NCBI GenBank assembly: GCA_964542765.1
Contig: CAZIVO010000054.1
Coordinates: 1 to 23,197 of the forward strand
Length of the DNA stretch: 23,197 bases
Source of the DNA: CAZIVO01 sp964542765
GTDB taxonomy: Bacteria > Planctomycetota > UBA1135 > UBA2386
Direction: 5' to 3'
Both the position numbers and the translations under genes were made by a program. Shown in pieces: positions 6,848 through 15,621 of this stretch. Position 1 is the stretch's first letter. Every line of letters begins with the position of its first letter. Under the pieces are notes generated by a model. The model was not told where the DNA came from, did no database searches, and was given only the letters and a program-made list of their open reading frames with translations.

Positions 6848-9178
6848 CTACTTTTTCGCGGCCCTTCGGATCGGTCGGATATCCATGGCATACATGCCGC
6901 GTCCGTGGGTGGCGGCGACCATGATCCCATCGCGTGGGTGGATGATCAGGTCGTGGATGAAGGTGGTGGGGATCTTCCGGGGAAGGGTCTGCCAGGAGTT
7001 CCCCTTGTCGATCGAGACATAGACACCGAGATCGGTGCCAACGTAGAGGATGTTCGGATTCTTGGGGTCTTCGCGAACGACATTGATGGGTCCCAAGGGA
7101 ATATTCGCGACGATGCTGGTCCAGGTCTCGCCGTGATCGGCCGACTTCCACAGGTAGGGAGCGAAGTCGTCGTGACGCTTGCCGTTCTGGGCCATGTAGA
7201 GGGTGCTGTCGTGGAAGCGCGAAGCTTCGATTCGCGAGATCCAGCGGTGTTCCGCGAGCCCTTGCATGATTTCTATCCACTGCTTGCCGCCATCGGCGGT
7301 GGTGTGCGCCTTGCCATCATCGGTGCCGACGTAGAGTCGCCCGGGTCGAGTGGATGATTCGGCGATGGCAGTGATGGTGTGGAAGGGGATATCGCCCATT
7401 GTTTCGAGGTCGTTGTAGGTCAGATCGGGGCTGATCTTCGCGAAATCATCCCCCCGGTTCCTGGATCGGAAGAGGAAGTTCATTCCGTGATAGATGGTTT
7501 CGTGGTCGTGCGGCGAGATGATGAAGGGGGCGATCCACTGACCGCGCAGAGCGGGTTCGCCACTTGCGGCTTTCGGGACGATGCTCTTGCCCCGGCGTTC
7601 CTTTTTGAGGTCGGTGCGACTGATGCGGCCGTAGAAGCCTGCCGAGTAGACGATGTTCTCATCGGTCGGGTCAATCGCATGGCTCGATCCCTCGCCGCCG
7701 GGAGCTCCTTCCCATTTCTGGGCCGGGATACGAGACCGCCCTTTGCTGATGTCGACAACGGCTCTTCGACTTCCGTGGTCCTGGATGGAGCCGTAAACGT
7801 GGAAGGGTTTGGCCATGTCGTGGCCGATATTGAAGAACTGGACCATCGGCAGCTGATCGGTGAAGTGGCGCCAGGTCTTGCCACCGTCGGAGGAGACGTT
7901 GGCACCACCATCGTTGCCATTGAGCAGGTAGCTCGAGTTGTCCGGGTCGATCCAAAGAGCGTGGTGGTCGGCGTGCATGCCACCCAGGCGTGTGAAGGTC
8001 TTGCCGCCATCGCGGGAGACGTTGAGCGCGAGTCCCATCACGTAGATCACATTCTCGTCATTGGGATCGACGCGGATCTGGCCGAACACCCAGCCATAGG
8101 TCGCCGACAGTCGGCGCATGTATGAGTTCGACTCACTGGCCTTGGCCCAGGTCTTGCCGGCGTCATCGCTGCGGTATACCTCGGCACCCTTGATGGGTTT
8201 TTTTCTCGCTCGGCCGTACGAATCCCTCCCCTGTGGCGCCTCTGTGTCGGCGATTTCGTAGTTGTCGATGAAGGCGTAGAGGGTGCTGGGTTTGGCCTGA
8301 CAAAGATCGATGCCGATGCGGCCGCGGTAGCGAGCTGACGGCAGTCCGGAGTTGATCTCTGCCCAGGTCACCCCCGCGTCCGTGCTCTTGTAGATTCCGC
8401 TGCCCTCGTGCCCTTCCTCGTTTCGGGGATCGTTCCAGCGCTTGCGTTGCCGTTGCCAGGTGGCGGCATACAGGGTGTTCTCGTCCGAGGGATCCATGAC
8501 GAGGTCGATGGCTCCGGTCTTTGCATCGATATAGAGAGTTTTCTTCCAGGTCTCACCGCCATCGGCAGACTTGTAGACGCCTCGATCAGGGTTGTCCGTC
8601 CACTCATGCCCGGAACCGGCGACATAGACGATGTCCGGATCTTCGGGATGGATGAGGATACGCGGGATCGTGTGCGTTCCGGCGAGCCCCATGTGCTTCC
8701 AGGTCTCACCGCCGTCGAGTGACTTGTAGACACCTGCACCAGCCATGGAACTTCTGAAGATGTTCGCTTCGCCCGTTCCGATCCAGACGATGTTCGGGTT
8801 CGAGGGTGCTATGGTCACATCGCCGATGGAGGTCGAGACCCCGTGTTCGAAGACAGGTTTCCAGGACGCTCCTTCATCGGAGGATTTCCATACGCCACCC
8901 GATGCTCCGGCCACGAAGAAGATCCGAGGTTTGCCGCCTGACTTGGCGACCGCGACATCGGTCACGCGGCCGCTGATATTGGTGGGCCCCAGGAATTGCC
9001 AGGGGCGATTCTTGAACGGAGACCGCTGCACCATCTCGGTGTGCTTTGCGTAGCGCGCAAGGCGCTCCTTGGGGTTGGTAACGGCGGTTGCCGACTGCGA
9101 GCGGCCGAAAGATGTGACCGCCGTGATTGTTATCAACGTGAGTGAAATACCGGGGAGCAGGTGGTTGGGGGACGTCAT
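6848..9178 (-). CDS. Exported BNR/Asp-box repeat protein (sortilin/xyloglucanase-like beta-propeller)
   Basis: 776-residue protein with a hydrophobic N-terminus (about residues 8-24), probably a signal peptide, followed by about eleven Asp-box motifs of the S-x-D-x-G-x-x-W type (for example KSSDEGASW, KSLDGGETW, KSADGGETW, KSTDAGVTW, RSDDAGKTW, SSDGGKTW, KSADHGETW, VSIDKGNSW). These alternate with strands of the type NPNIVWIGTGEA or DPDIVYVAGSG, the pattern of seven-bladed propellers in VPS10/sortilin, sialidase and GH74 proteins. Such proteins in planctomycetes are often labelled glycosyl hydrolase, but I see no proven catalytic residues; glycan or protein binding is equally possible. The C-terminus is basic (RRAAKK). 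The ATG at 9178 follows a GAGAGA. A TACAAT hexamer about 52 bases upstream could be a -10 box but lacks a matching -35. It is the first gene of a minus-strand run. Confidence 0.88.
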   Translation of the reverse strand: MTSPNHLLPGISLTLITITAVTSFGRSQSATAVTNPKERLARYAKHTEMVQRSPFKNRPWQFLGPTNISGRVTDVAVAKSGGKPRIFFVAGASGGVWKSSDEGASWKPVFEHGVSTSIGDVTIAPSNPNIVWIGTGEANIFRSSMAGAGVYKSLDGGETWKHMGLAGTHTIPRILIHPEDPDIVYVAGSGHEWTDNPDRGVYKSADGGETWKKTLYIDAKTGAIDLVMDPSDENTLYAATWQRQRKRWNDPRNEEGHEGSGIYKSTDAGVTWAEINSGLPSARYRGRIGIDLCQAKPSTLYAFIDNYEIADTEAPQGRDSYGRARKKPIKGAEVYRSDDAGKTWAKASESNSYMRRLSATYGWVFGQIRVDPNDENVIYVMGLALNVSRDGGKTFTRLGGMHADHHALWIDPDNSSYLLNGNDGGANVSSDGGKTWRHFTDQLPMVQFFNIGHDMAKPFHVYGSIQDHGSRRAVVDISKGRSRIPAQKWEGAPGGEGSSHAIDPTDENIVYSAGFYGRISRTDLKKERRGKSIVPKAASGEPALRGQWIAPFIISPHDHETIYHGMNFLFRSRNRGDDFAKISPDLTYNDLETMGDIPFHTITAIAESSTRPGRLYVGTDDGKAHTTADGGKQWIEIMQGLAEHRWISRIEASRFHDSTLYMAQNGKRHDDFAPYLWKSADHGETWTSIVANIPLGPINVVREDPKNPNILYVGTDLGVYVSIDKGNSWQTLPRKIPTTFIHDLIIHPRDGIMVAATHGRGMYAMDIRPIRRAAKK

Positions 9179-9326
9179 GGTCTTGATCTCTCAAGGCCAG
9201 CGGAGATGTGTGTGCTGGCGGCACCGAGGATTGTAAGGAGGAAGGGCTTTTCGGCGATCAGCATCGCAACGAATCTCCGAGGTCAGAGGTTGGAGACTGT
9301 GGTGCGAGGTGGGACAATCATGCCCC

Positions 9327-10496
9327 ATGATGCGGATAACCGGTTGGTTGGCGGTTCTCTCCTCGATGAGCTTCCTTGCTGCTCAGGAGGGCTCCTCCGA
9401 GGGCGCTGACACCCTCTCATACGGGGATGCGTCATCGGTGCAGATGTCCGGGGCCAAGCTGGGCCTGGCCACCGATCTCTTCGAGAAGGCTGTCGAGAAG
9501 GGAGAGCTCCAAGGTGTGGTTCTGCTCGTTGCGCGCAGGCGCGCGATTGTCCTGCACGAGGCCCATGGCTGGCGCGATATCGACAAGAAAAAGCCGATGC
9601 GCAAGGATTCACTCTTTCGCATGGCATCCAACGCCAAGGCCCTGACAGCGGCCGGGATCTTGATCCTCGTGGATGCCGGAAAACTCGGCCTGGATGATCC
9701 GGTTGGCAAGTATCTACCGTCGTTCAGGTCGTCCGGCAGTGAGAAGATCACGATCCGCCATCTGTTGACCCACACTTCGGGTTTGCGCATCCGGACGCTC
9801 TTCTTGCACCCCCTGCTCGAGAAGTCGGCCGAGCATCCGGATGCCCCGAGCTTGCAGGCCGAGGTCTCACGCTTCGGGAAGATCGGTGCGAAGGTCGAGC
9901 CGGGCACGAGCTTCAGCTACAACAACCCCGGCTACAACACTCTGGCTGCATTGGTCGAGGTCGCGTCCGGCATTCCATACAAGAAGTTTCTCGCCGATCG
10001 GATCTATGGGTTGCTCGGCATGAAAGACAGCTGCAACCATGAGAGCGATGCCGATCATGCGCGGATGTCGGCCGTGTTTCGAAGTCGAGGTGATGATGGA
10101 TGGCGGCTTGGTTGGCAGCCTGGCGACCCTCCCGATTACCCCTTCCCACGCGGTTCCGGCGGAATGATCTCTACGGTCTTCGACTATGCGATCTTCTGTC
10201 AGGCCTACATGAATGGCGGAACCTATGGCGGCAAGCGATTGCTGAGCGAGGCCCTGGTGAAGCAGGCCACTCACTCGCAGTCCGAGCACATCGCTGCGGC
10301 GGGTAATTATGGTTTCGGCTTGCGCGAGACCGATGGGGTCTGTTCGCACGGGGGTTCCGATGGAACCTGGGCCTGGTTCGATCCGAAGCGTCAGATCGTC
10401 GGTTGCGTCTTCACTCAGAACCCGGGCTCATCAGGACGCCAAGCATTCGCCGATGAGTTTCGCCGTCTCGTCGAAGCCGCTTGTGAGGATGAGTAA
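9327..10496 (+). CDS. Exported beta-lactamase-family serine hydrolase
   Basis: 389-residue member of the class C beta-lactamase / penicillin-binding-protein-like family (Pfam Beta-lactamase), which includes esterases, D-aminopeptidases and carboxypeptidases. The three expected motifs are present: S-x-x-K as SNAK (Ser101 nucleophile, Lys104), Y-x-N as YNN (Tyr198, Asn200), and HGG (His341) in place of K-T-G. A signal peptide covers about residues 1-20, ending near AAQ. The frame also opens at a GTG (9309), but the tandem ATG-ATG at 9327/9330 immediately before the hydrophobic segment is the more natural start; GAGGTGGG lies about 14 bases upstream, somewhat far. The substrate is unknown, and antibiotic resistance should not be assumed for this family. 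It is flanked by oppositely oriented genes on both sides and is probably monocistronic. Confidence 0.9.
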   Translation: MMRITGWLAVLSSMSFLAAQEGSSEGADTLSYGDASSVQMSGAKLGLATDLFEKAVEKGELQGVVLLVARRRAIVLHEAHGWRDIDKKKPMRKDSLFRMASNAKALTAAGILILVDAGKLGLDDPVGKYLPSFRSSGSEKITIRHLLTHTSGLRIRTLFLHPLLEKSAEHPDAPSLQAEVSRFGKIGAKVEPGTSFSYNNPGYNTLAALVEVASGIPYKKFLADRIYGLLGMKDSCNHESDADHARMSAVFRSRGDDGWRLGWQPGDPPDYPFPRGSGGMISTVFDYAIFCQAYMNGGTYGGKRLLSEALVKQATHSQSEHIAAAGNYGFGLRETDGVCSHGGSDGTWAWFDPKRQIVGCVFTQNPGSSGRQAFADEFRRLVEAACEDE

Positions 10497-10533
10497 CCTG
10501 CGCCTTACCGTGCGGCCATCGGCGCGGAATCGA

Positions 10534-11529
10534 TCAGGCTTCCGCTCCGCAGTGAATGCAAAAGGGCAGGAGGCTGTGGCGGCTCCCGGAACAGGCGGCG
10601 CAGTTCGAGAAGAGGCCTGTCCCGCATGAGGGGCAGGTGAAGGCCTTGCCATGCTCGTGAGGGAAAGGGTGGGAGCAGATGGGACAGATGTCCTTGTGAT
10701 AGGACTCCCGGCGTTGCTTGAGTTGAACGTCGGGTCTTGGTCGTGCCGCTGACCGCAGCAAGCGGACCAGGAAGGCAAGGGTGATGACGATGGCGGCGGC
10801 GATCGCGATGTACTTGAAGAACTCCAGAGGGAAATGATCGCCCATGACACTGCCGAGTTGCCAGAAACTCGCCAGCAGAAGGGCCAGCAGGATGGGCCGG
10901 TAGATCGACTTTCGCTTGCGCAGGACCAGCCATGCCGCAGCAAGAAAAAAGGGCACGATGAAGGCAAGCTTCCAGCTCGCGACGATGAAGTTGTATCGAC
11001 GAAGGGCTTCCTCGTGCTTTTCATCCGCCTTCTCGTGCGCGGCTTTGATCTTCTTCCCGGCCTCTTCCAGTTCGATGCCGACCGTATACTTTTGTGAGCT
11101 GAGTTCCGCGAGTTTGGCGTCCACGGCTTCGACGGTGGCCTGTGCGTCCGTGATACGTTTTCGGGCCTCGGCCAGGTCTTGTCGAAGTTGTTCGGTTGGC
11201 TGACGCTTTGCCTCCAGTTCCAACCGGTGTTCGCCTGCCCGCTGGCCCCAGTCCTCACGTGCGCTCTGTAACTTCTGCAGGCGGGCCTTCTTGATTTCCT
11301 GCTGGCGTGCCAGGTCGCGCTTGATCGAGGCTTGCTGTTCCCGGAGTCCCTTGTCTTGAGCGGTTAGTTCCGTGCCCACCTCGGCTGATCGATAGGTCTG
11401 ATAATTCGGCCCCTGGCGGTTATCGATATCCTCGATCACGAAATCGAGGAGCCACCAGAACAGGATGAACAGGAGTCCTGACAGCAGCAGGATCGTCCAG
11501 CGGATGATTCGAGGCGCGGTGTTGGTCAT
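10534..11529 (-). CDS. Coiled-coil membrane protein with C-terminal double zinc ribbon
   Basis: 331 residues, function not recognised. In order: a transmembrane helix at about 11-32; a long charged region at about 53-180 rich in Glu, Lys, Arg and Gln with heptad-like spacing, predicted coiled coil; three further hydrophobic helices at about 187-203, 212-229 and 238-258; and a Cys-rich tail at 280-331. The tail has four Cys pairs spaced CxxC (282/285, 299/302, 310/313, 324/327), which would hold two zinc ions, as in zinc-ribbon tails. With four membrane helices the coiled coil would lie on one side between helices 1 and 2, most likely outside, and the zinc ribbon inside. The gene starts 15 bases after the ThuA stop codon on the same strand, so co-transcription with ThuA is likely. 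No Shine-Dalgarno site is evident. Confidence 0.8.
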   Translation of the reverse strand: MTNTAPRIIRWTILLLSGLLFILFWWLLDFVIEDIDNRQGPNYQTYRSAEVGTELTAQDKGLREQQASIKRDLARQQEIKKARLQKLQSAREDWGQRAGEHRLELEAKRQPTEQLRQDLAEARKRITDAQATVEAVDAKLAELSSQKYTVGIELEEAGKKIKAAHEKADEKHEEALRRYNFIVASWKLAFIVPFFLAAAWLVLRKRKSIYRPILLALLLASFWQLGSVMGDHFPLEFFKYIAIAAAIVITLAFLVRLLRSAARPRPDVQLKQRRESYHKDICPICSHPFPHEHGKAFTCPSCGTGLFSNCAACSGSRHSLLPFCIHCGAEA

Positions 11530-11544
11530 GTCGATTCGGTCAGA

Positions 11545-12594
11545 TTACTCGATGGCGCTCGATGATTTCTCAGCCGTCGGGAAAGTCTTCGGGACTGGAA
11601 TAGTGACGGTGCCGGTGGCGAGCCACTCGATCGATCGGTTCATCAGGGTGATGAAGCCGACGCATTGCAGTGCCTTGCCGTTTTCATGTCCCATCACGTT
11701 GGTCACCACCTTGCCCTTGCCGTAGGGAATGACCCAGAGCATCGGCTCGTAGACGCCGGTGCCGCGCCGACCGGGAGCGTTTGTGACCGAGTGTGCGCTG
11801 GCGAGGATTTGCATGTTCGCGGCCGGCCCGCGCTGGCCGTGATAGAGCTCGTCCTTGGTGTGCATCCAGACCGGGGGCATGCCCTTGGTGATGGGGTGCT
11901 CGGTGTCGCGGATCGTGATCTGGTACTCGTGCTGGGGGCCGTGTCCCGCTCCGAGGCAGCCGTGGTTCTTTTCTGCCGCGCACTTGCAGGACCCGTCGTG
12001 TGCATTGACCAGGACCGGCTTACCGTCGGCGTTGAGATAGACCCGCTTGCCGAATCTCGCGTTTCTCCAGCCGAGACCGATCATCTCGTTGAATTCCTTC
12101 CATTGCGGGAAGGCATTGTTCGCGGCGTGGACGATCAAGACTCCGCCACCCGATTTGACGAATGCCGTGTAGTCCTCGCGCACTTCTTCCGGCCAGAGTT
12201 CGCCGTTGTAGTTGCTGACGATCACCTGATAGTCGGAGAAGTTCGGCCGCCATGCTCCCCAGGCCTTGGCGATCTTCGCAGCAGCATTCTTACGTTCTGT
12301 GACTTGCTCGGCGGTCTCCTTTGGCGGTTGCTGTGCACCCTTGGCATTCTTGCGCCGCCGCGGCTTGCCAGGAGCCTTTGGTGGGGTGGTCGTGACATCG
12401 ACGGTGATGAAGCCGGTCTTCTCCATCTGGGTCTTCATGAAGGGAGTCATCGATTGCCATTTGTGATTGTTCTGGCCATCGATGACCAACACCTTGATCT
12501 GGGGGGATGCAGTGACGGCTTCTTGCGCCGGCATCGATGTGGCAACCAGGAAGAGGGAGACAGCAAGGGAGATGCGAGGGAAGGAGTGTTTCAT
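11545..12594 (-). CDS. Exported ThuA-domain protein
   Basis: 349 residues. A signal peptide covers about residues 1-24 (hydrophobic ISLAVSLFLVATS, then PAQ). The rest matches the ThuA-like glutamine-amidotransferase-type fold: the strand VLVIDGQNNHKW at 35-46, GGGVLIVHAANN at 149-160, RDTEHPITKGMP at 229-240 and DELYH at 248-252. An uncommon basic insert lies at about 72-108 (PGKPRRRKNAKG). A Cys-rich loop at 203-213 (CKCAAEKNHGC) may form disulfides or bind metal. ThuA was named for trehalose utilisation in rhizobia; exported planctomycete and verrucomicrobial homologues are frequent near sulfatases and glycosidases, and their reaction is not settled. It is divergent from the double sulfatase (80 bases between starts) and leads into the coiled-coil protein gene. 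Confidence 0.9.
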   Translation of the reverse strand: MKHSFPRISLAVSLFLVATSMPAQEAVTASPQIKVLVIDGQNNHKWQSMTPFMKTQMEKTGFITVDVTTTPPKAPGKPRRRKNAKGAQQPPKETAEQVTERKNAAAKIAKAWGAWRPNFSDYQVIVSNYNGELWPEEVREDYTAFVKSGGGVLIVHAANNAFPQWKEFNEMIGLGWRNARFGKRVYLNADGKPVLVNAHDGSCKCAAEKNHGCLGAGHGPQHEYQITIRDTEHPITKGMPPVWMHTKDELYHGQRGPAANMQILASAHSVTNAPGRRGTGVYEPMLWVIPYGKGKVVTNVMGHENGKALQCVGFITLMNRSIEWLATGTVTIPVPKTFPTAEKSSSAIE

Positions 12595-12661
12595 GGGAGA
12601 TTCCGTTTCATCTGAATGGGACTATCCAAGGTATGGTTCGCCGCTCCGGGCTACCAGAGTT

Positions 12662-12670
12662 GGGGGAAGA
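12662..12670 (+). promoter_or_regulatory. Purine-rich ribosome-binding site favouring the 12675 start
   Basis: GGGGGAAGA ends 4 bases before the ATG at 12675. The later in-frame ATGs at 12723 and 12762 have no such site, so this element is the main argument for the longer N-terminus of the double sulfatase. Confidence 0.4.
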
Positions 12671-12674
12671 AACC

Positions 12675-15599
12675 ATGTGGAGGAACCCCGTGGCCGCTTC
12701 ATTCGCTATCATTCCCATCCCTATGCCCCTCTCCCATGCCCTTGGGCGCAGTGCTTGCGCCATGTCCCGTTCCTGTCTTTTGGTTGTCGGCCTCCTGATC
12801 ACGGTGGGGGCAGCAAGCTTGCCTGCGCAAGCGCCGGATCGACCCAATATCCTCTTCGCTTTTGCCGATGATTGGGGTTGGCCCCACGCCGGCGCCTACG
12901 GCGATCGAGTCATCAAGACTCCGACCTTCGATCGCCTGGCTCGTGAAGGCGCTCTGTATCAGCGCGCCTTTGTGTCATCGCCATCTTGCTCGCCATCGCG
13001 CGCGGCCATCGTCACCGGGCAGTGGCACTGGCGATTGCGTGAGGCTGCGAATCTCCATAGCACGATCCCCAAGGAGTTCCCGGTTTACCCGGACTTGCTC
13101 GAGCAATCTGGTTACCACGTCGGCTACACGCGCAAGGGTTGGGGCCCGGGAAAACTCGGTGAGCGTGACCGGAATCCGGCAGGGTCGAAGTACAAAAATT
13201 TCGATGAGTTCCTCGGCAAGCGACCCGAAGGAAAGCCCTTCTGTTTCTGGTTCGGCAGCAACGATCCGCATCGCGGCTACAAGCTTGGTTCGGGTGAAGC
13301 CAGCGGCATGGATCTCGACGAGATCGAACTCCCTGCCTGCTTTCCCGACAGTCGCGAAGTGCGTGGTGACGTCGCGGATTACTACTTTGAGGTCCAACGC
13401 TTCGATCGAGAAGTGGGGGGGTTGCTGGCTGCCCTCGAGGATCGTGGCGAACTCGACTCCACGATCGTGGTGATGAGTGGTGACCACGGCATGCCCTTCC
13501 CTCGCTGCAAGGGCAATCTCTATGACTCGGGTGCGCACGTTCCTTTGGTGGTGCGGTGGCCCCTGAAGGTTTCTCCCGGGCGAAGGCTGGACGACTTCGT
13601 CAGCCTGACCGACCTGGCTCCTACCTTTCTCGAAGCCGCGGGCTTGCCGGTGCCCAAGGTCATGACCGGGCGGAGTCTGATGAAATCTTTGACGGCCGAG
13701 GCTTCAGGGCTCATCGATCCATCGCGCGATCATGCCTTGATCGGCAAGGAACGGCATGTTCCCTGCCAGGAGGCTCCCGATTCTGGCGGTACCCCGATGC
13801 GCGCCATCCGCACCGCAGACTGGCTCTACATTCGCAATTTCCGACCCGATCGCTGGCCCGCAGGCACCCCGAACTACCAGCAGGCCTTTCTGAAAAACTC
13901 CTGGTATGGCGATGCCGACAACGGGCCGACCAAGTCCTACATGATCGCCCATCGCGAGAAGGACGAGACCCACCGCAAGCTCTTTGCTCTGGCCTTCGGC
14001 AAGCGGCCTGCCGAGGAACTCTATGATTTACGGAGCGACCCGGATCAACTCGTCAATCTGGCCAGCGACCCTGCCCGAGCGACGGACAAGAAGGCCTTGT
14101 CCTCGCGGTTGATGGCCGCGCTGCGCGACTCCGGCGATCCGCGTGCTCAGGGTGGGGGTGATGAGTTCGATCGCTACCCCTACACCGGTGGCACACCGAG
14201 GTATCCCGGGCCGAAAAAGACCCGCAAGAGTCGCGCGGACAAGCAGAAGAAGGTGGCAAAAGTCGGCGATCGGAAGCCCAATTTCGTTTTGATCTTTTGC
14301 GACGACCTTGGTTACGGGGATATCGGTTGCTTCGGCTCCACCAAGCATCGTACGCCCAACATCGACAAGATGGCTGAAGAGGGCATGCGTCTGACCTCCT
14401 TCTATGTAAGCAGCGGGGTTTGTACCCCATCGCGGTCATCCTTGATGACCGGAAGCTATCCTCGCCGTGTCAATATGCACACCGATGGCAAGGGGGGCTG
14501 GGTGTTGTTTCCGATCGGCATCAGGGGTCTCCATCCTGATGAAGTGACGACTGCCGAAATTCTCAAGGGCCAGGGTTATGCGACGAAGTGCGTCGGCAAA
14601 TGGCACCTTGGAGATCAAGCGAACTTCTTGCCGACTCGACAAGGATTCGACTCTTACTTCGGCATTCCCTATTCGAACGACATGGGGACACGACAGAAGA
14701 GCAACCGTCCTCCGCTGCCCTTGATGCGCAACGAGACCGTGATCGAGGCTCCCGCAGATCAGGACACGCTGACCAAGCGTTACACGCAAGAAGCCGTGGA
14801 CTTCATCAAGAGCCATGTCGATGAGCCTTTCTTTCTCTATTTGCCGCACACCATGCCGCATAACCCGGTGCACGCGAGCTCTCGCTTCTCGGGCAAGAGT
14901 GCCAATGGTGGTTATGGCGATTGTGTCGAGGAGATCGATTGGTCCACGGGACAGATCCTCGCCGAGCTGAGAGCGCAGGGGATCGACGAGCATACGCTGG
15001 TCATCTTTACCTCGGACAATGGTGCAGCGAGTCGGTGGGGCGGCTCCAACTTGCCGCTGTCGGGCTTCAAAGGGAGCACGATGGAGGGCGGTATGAGGGT
15101 GCCGGCGGTGGTGCGCTGGCCGGGCAAGGTGGCTGCTGGATCGGCCTGTAGCGAGATGACGTTGTCGATGGATCTTCTGCCGAGTTTTGCCAGGCTCGCG
15201 GGCGCGAAGCTGCCGAGTGATCGCAAGATCGACGGTCGCGATATCACACCCTTGCTCTTCGGTGAGGCCGGCGCGAAGACTCCGCACGAGGCCTTCTATT
15301 ACTACTACCGCGATCAACTGCAAGCGGTGCGCTCGGGCGAGTGGAAGCTTCATCTTTCGCGCAAGGATCGAGGCCGAGGCAAGAACAAGCAGCAGCGGGT
15401 CTTGCCTGCGCGATTGTTCAATCTCGAATCGGACATCGGCGAGAAGCGCGACCTCACTGCGGCGAAGCCAGCCGTTGTCGAGCGTCTGCTCGCCTTGGCC
15501 GAGCGAGCACGGCGTGACATTGGTGACGGCAAGCAGGTTGGCGAGAACCAGCGTCCGGCAGGCCATGTCGAGGATCCGAAACCGCTGGTGAAGAACTAG
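12675..15599 (+). CDS. Double sulfatase: two complete S1 sulfatase domains in one protein (sulfatase C)
   Basis: 974 residues, about twice the usual sulfatase length. Domain 1 (about 57-510) has FADDWGW (Asp65, Asp66), formylglycine site CSPSR (Cys105), SGDHG (Asp270, His271) and ends with a GGGDEFDRYPY signature typical of N-sulphoglucosamine sulphohydrolase (heparan N-sulfatase) relatives. A Lys/Arg-rich linker at about 514-534 (KKTRKSRADKQKK) joins it to domain 2 (about 535-974), an arylsulfatase A-like unit with FCDDLGYGD, formylglycine site CTPSR (Cys583), GKWHLGD, LPHTMPHNP, TSDNG and a MEGGMRVP loop. Both active sites look intact, so two different sulfate positions may be removed by one exported chain. 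The frame opens earlier, inside the divergent promoter region. I chose 12675 for its ribosome-binding site; 12762 would give a more compact signal peptide (SRSCLLVVGLLITVGAASLPAQA). Whether the substrates are sulfated glycosaminoglycan-like sugars is inference. Confidence 0.93.
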   Translation: MWRNPVAASFAIIPIPMPLSHALGRSACAMSRSCLLVVGLLITVGAASLPAQAPDRPNILFAFADDWGWPHAGAYGDRVIKTPTFDRLAREGALYQRAFVSSPSCSPSRAAIVTGQWHWRLREAANLHSTIPKEFPVYPDLLEQSGYHVGYTRKGWGPGKLGERDRNPAGSKYKNFDEFLGKRPEGKPFCFWFGSNDPHRGYKLGSGEASGMDLDEIELPACFPDSREVRGDVADYYFEVQRFDREVGGLLAALEDRGELDSTIVVMSGDHGMPFPRCKGNLYDSGAHVPLVVRWPLKVSPGRRLDDFVSLTDLAPTFLEAAGLPVPKVMTGRSLMKSLTAEASGLIDPSRDHALIGKERHVPCQEAPDSGGTPMRAIRTADWLYIRNFRPDRWPAGTPNYQQAFLKNSWYGDADNGPTKSYMIAHREKDETHRKLFALAFGKRPAEELYDLRSDPDQLVNLASDPARATDKKALSSRLMAALRDSGDPRAQGGGDEFDRYPYTGGTPRYPGPKKTRKSRADKQKKVAKVGDRKPNFVLIFCDDLGYGDIGCFGSTKHRTPNIDKMAEEGMRLTSFYVSSGVCTPSRSSLMTGSYPRRVNMHTDGKGGWVLFPIGIRGLHPDEVTTAEILKGQGYATKCVGKWHLGDQANFLPTRQGFDSYFGIPYSNDMGTRQKSNRPPLPLMRNETVIEAPADQDTLTKRYTQEAVDFIKSHVDEPFFLYLPHTMPHNPVHASSRFSGKSANGGYGDCVEEIDWSTGQILAELRAQGIDEHTLVIFTSDNGAASRWGGSNLPLSGFKGSTMEGGMRVPAVVRWPGKVAAGSACSEMTLSMDLLPSFARLAGAKLPSDRKIDGRDITPLLFGEAGAKTPHEAFYYYYRDQLQAVRSGEWKLHLSRKDRGRGKNKQQRVLPARLFNLESDIGEKRDLTAAKPAVVERLLALAERARRDIGDGKQVGENQRPAGHVEDPKPLVKN

Positions 15600-15621
15600 G
15601 CTCGCTGTTGCGTGAGCGTTG

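Noticed and set aside
6377..7357. 326-codon plus-strand frame across the sulfatase B / BNR gap
   Set aside because: It overlaps both minus-strand genes in antisense and shows no signal peptide, domain or ribosome-binding site.
9290..9318. Possible promoter TTGGAG-17-GACAAT before the beta-lactamase-family gene
   Set aside because: Each hexamer matches the consensus only partly (3 and 4 of 6), and the predicted start would coincide with the ATG, requiring a leaderless mRNA.
9327..10496. Antibiotic-resistance beta-lactamase
   Set aside because: The motif order S-x-x-K, Y-x-N, HGG fits the broad esterase/peptidase branch of the family; nothing specific to true class C beta-lactamases is visible.
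10497..10533. Stem-loop GCGCC/GGCGC as terminator between convergent genes
   Set aside because: Only five paired bases with a long loop and no T-run.
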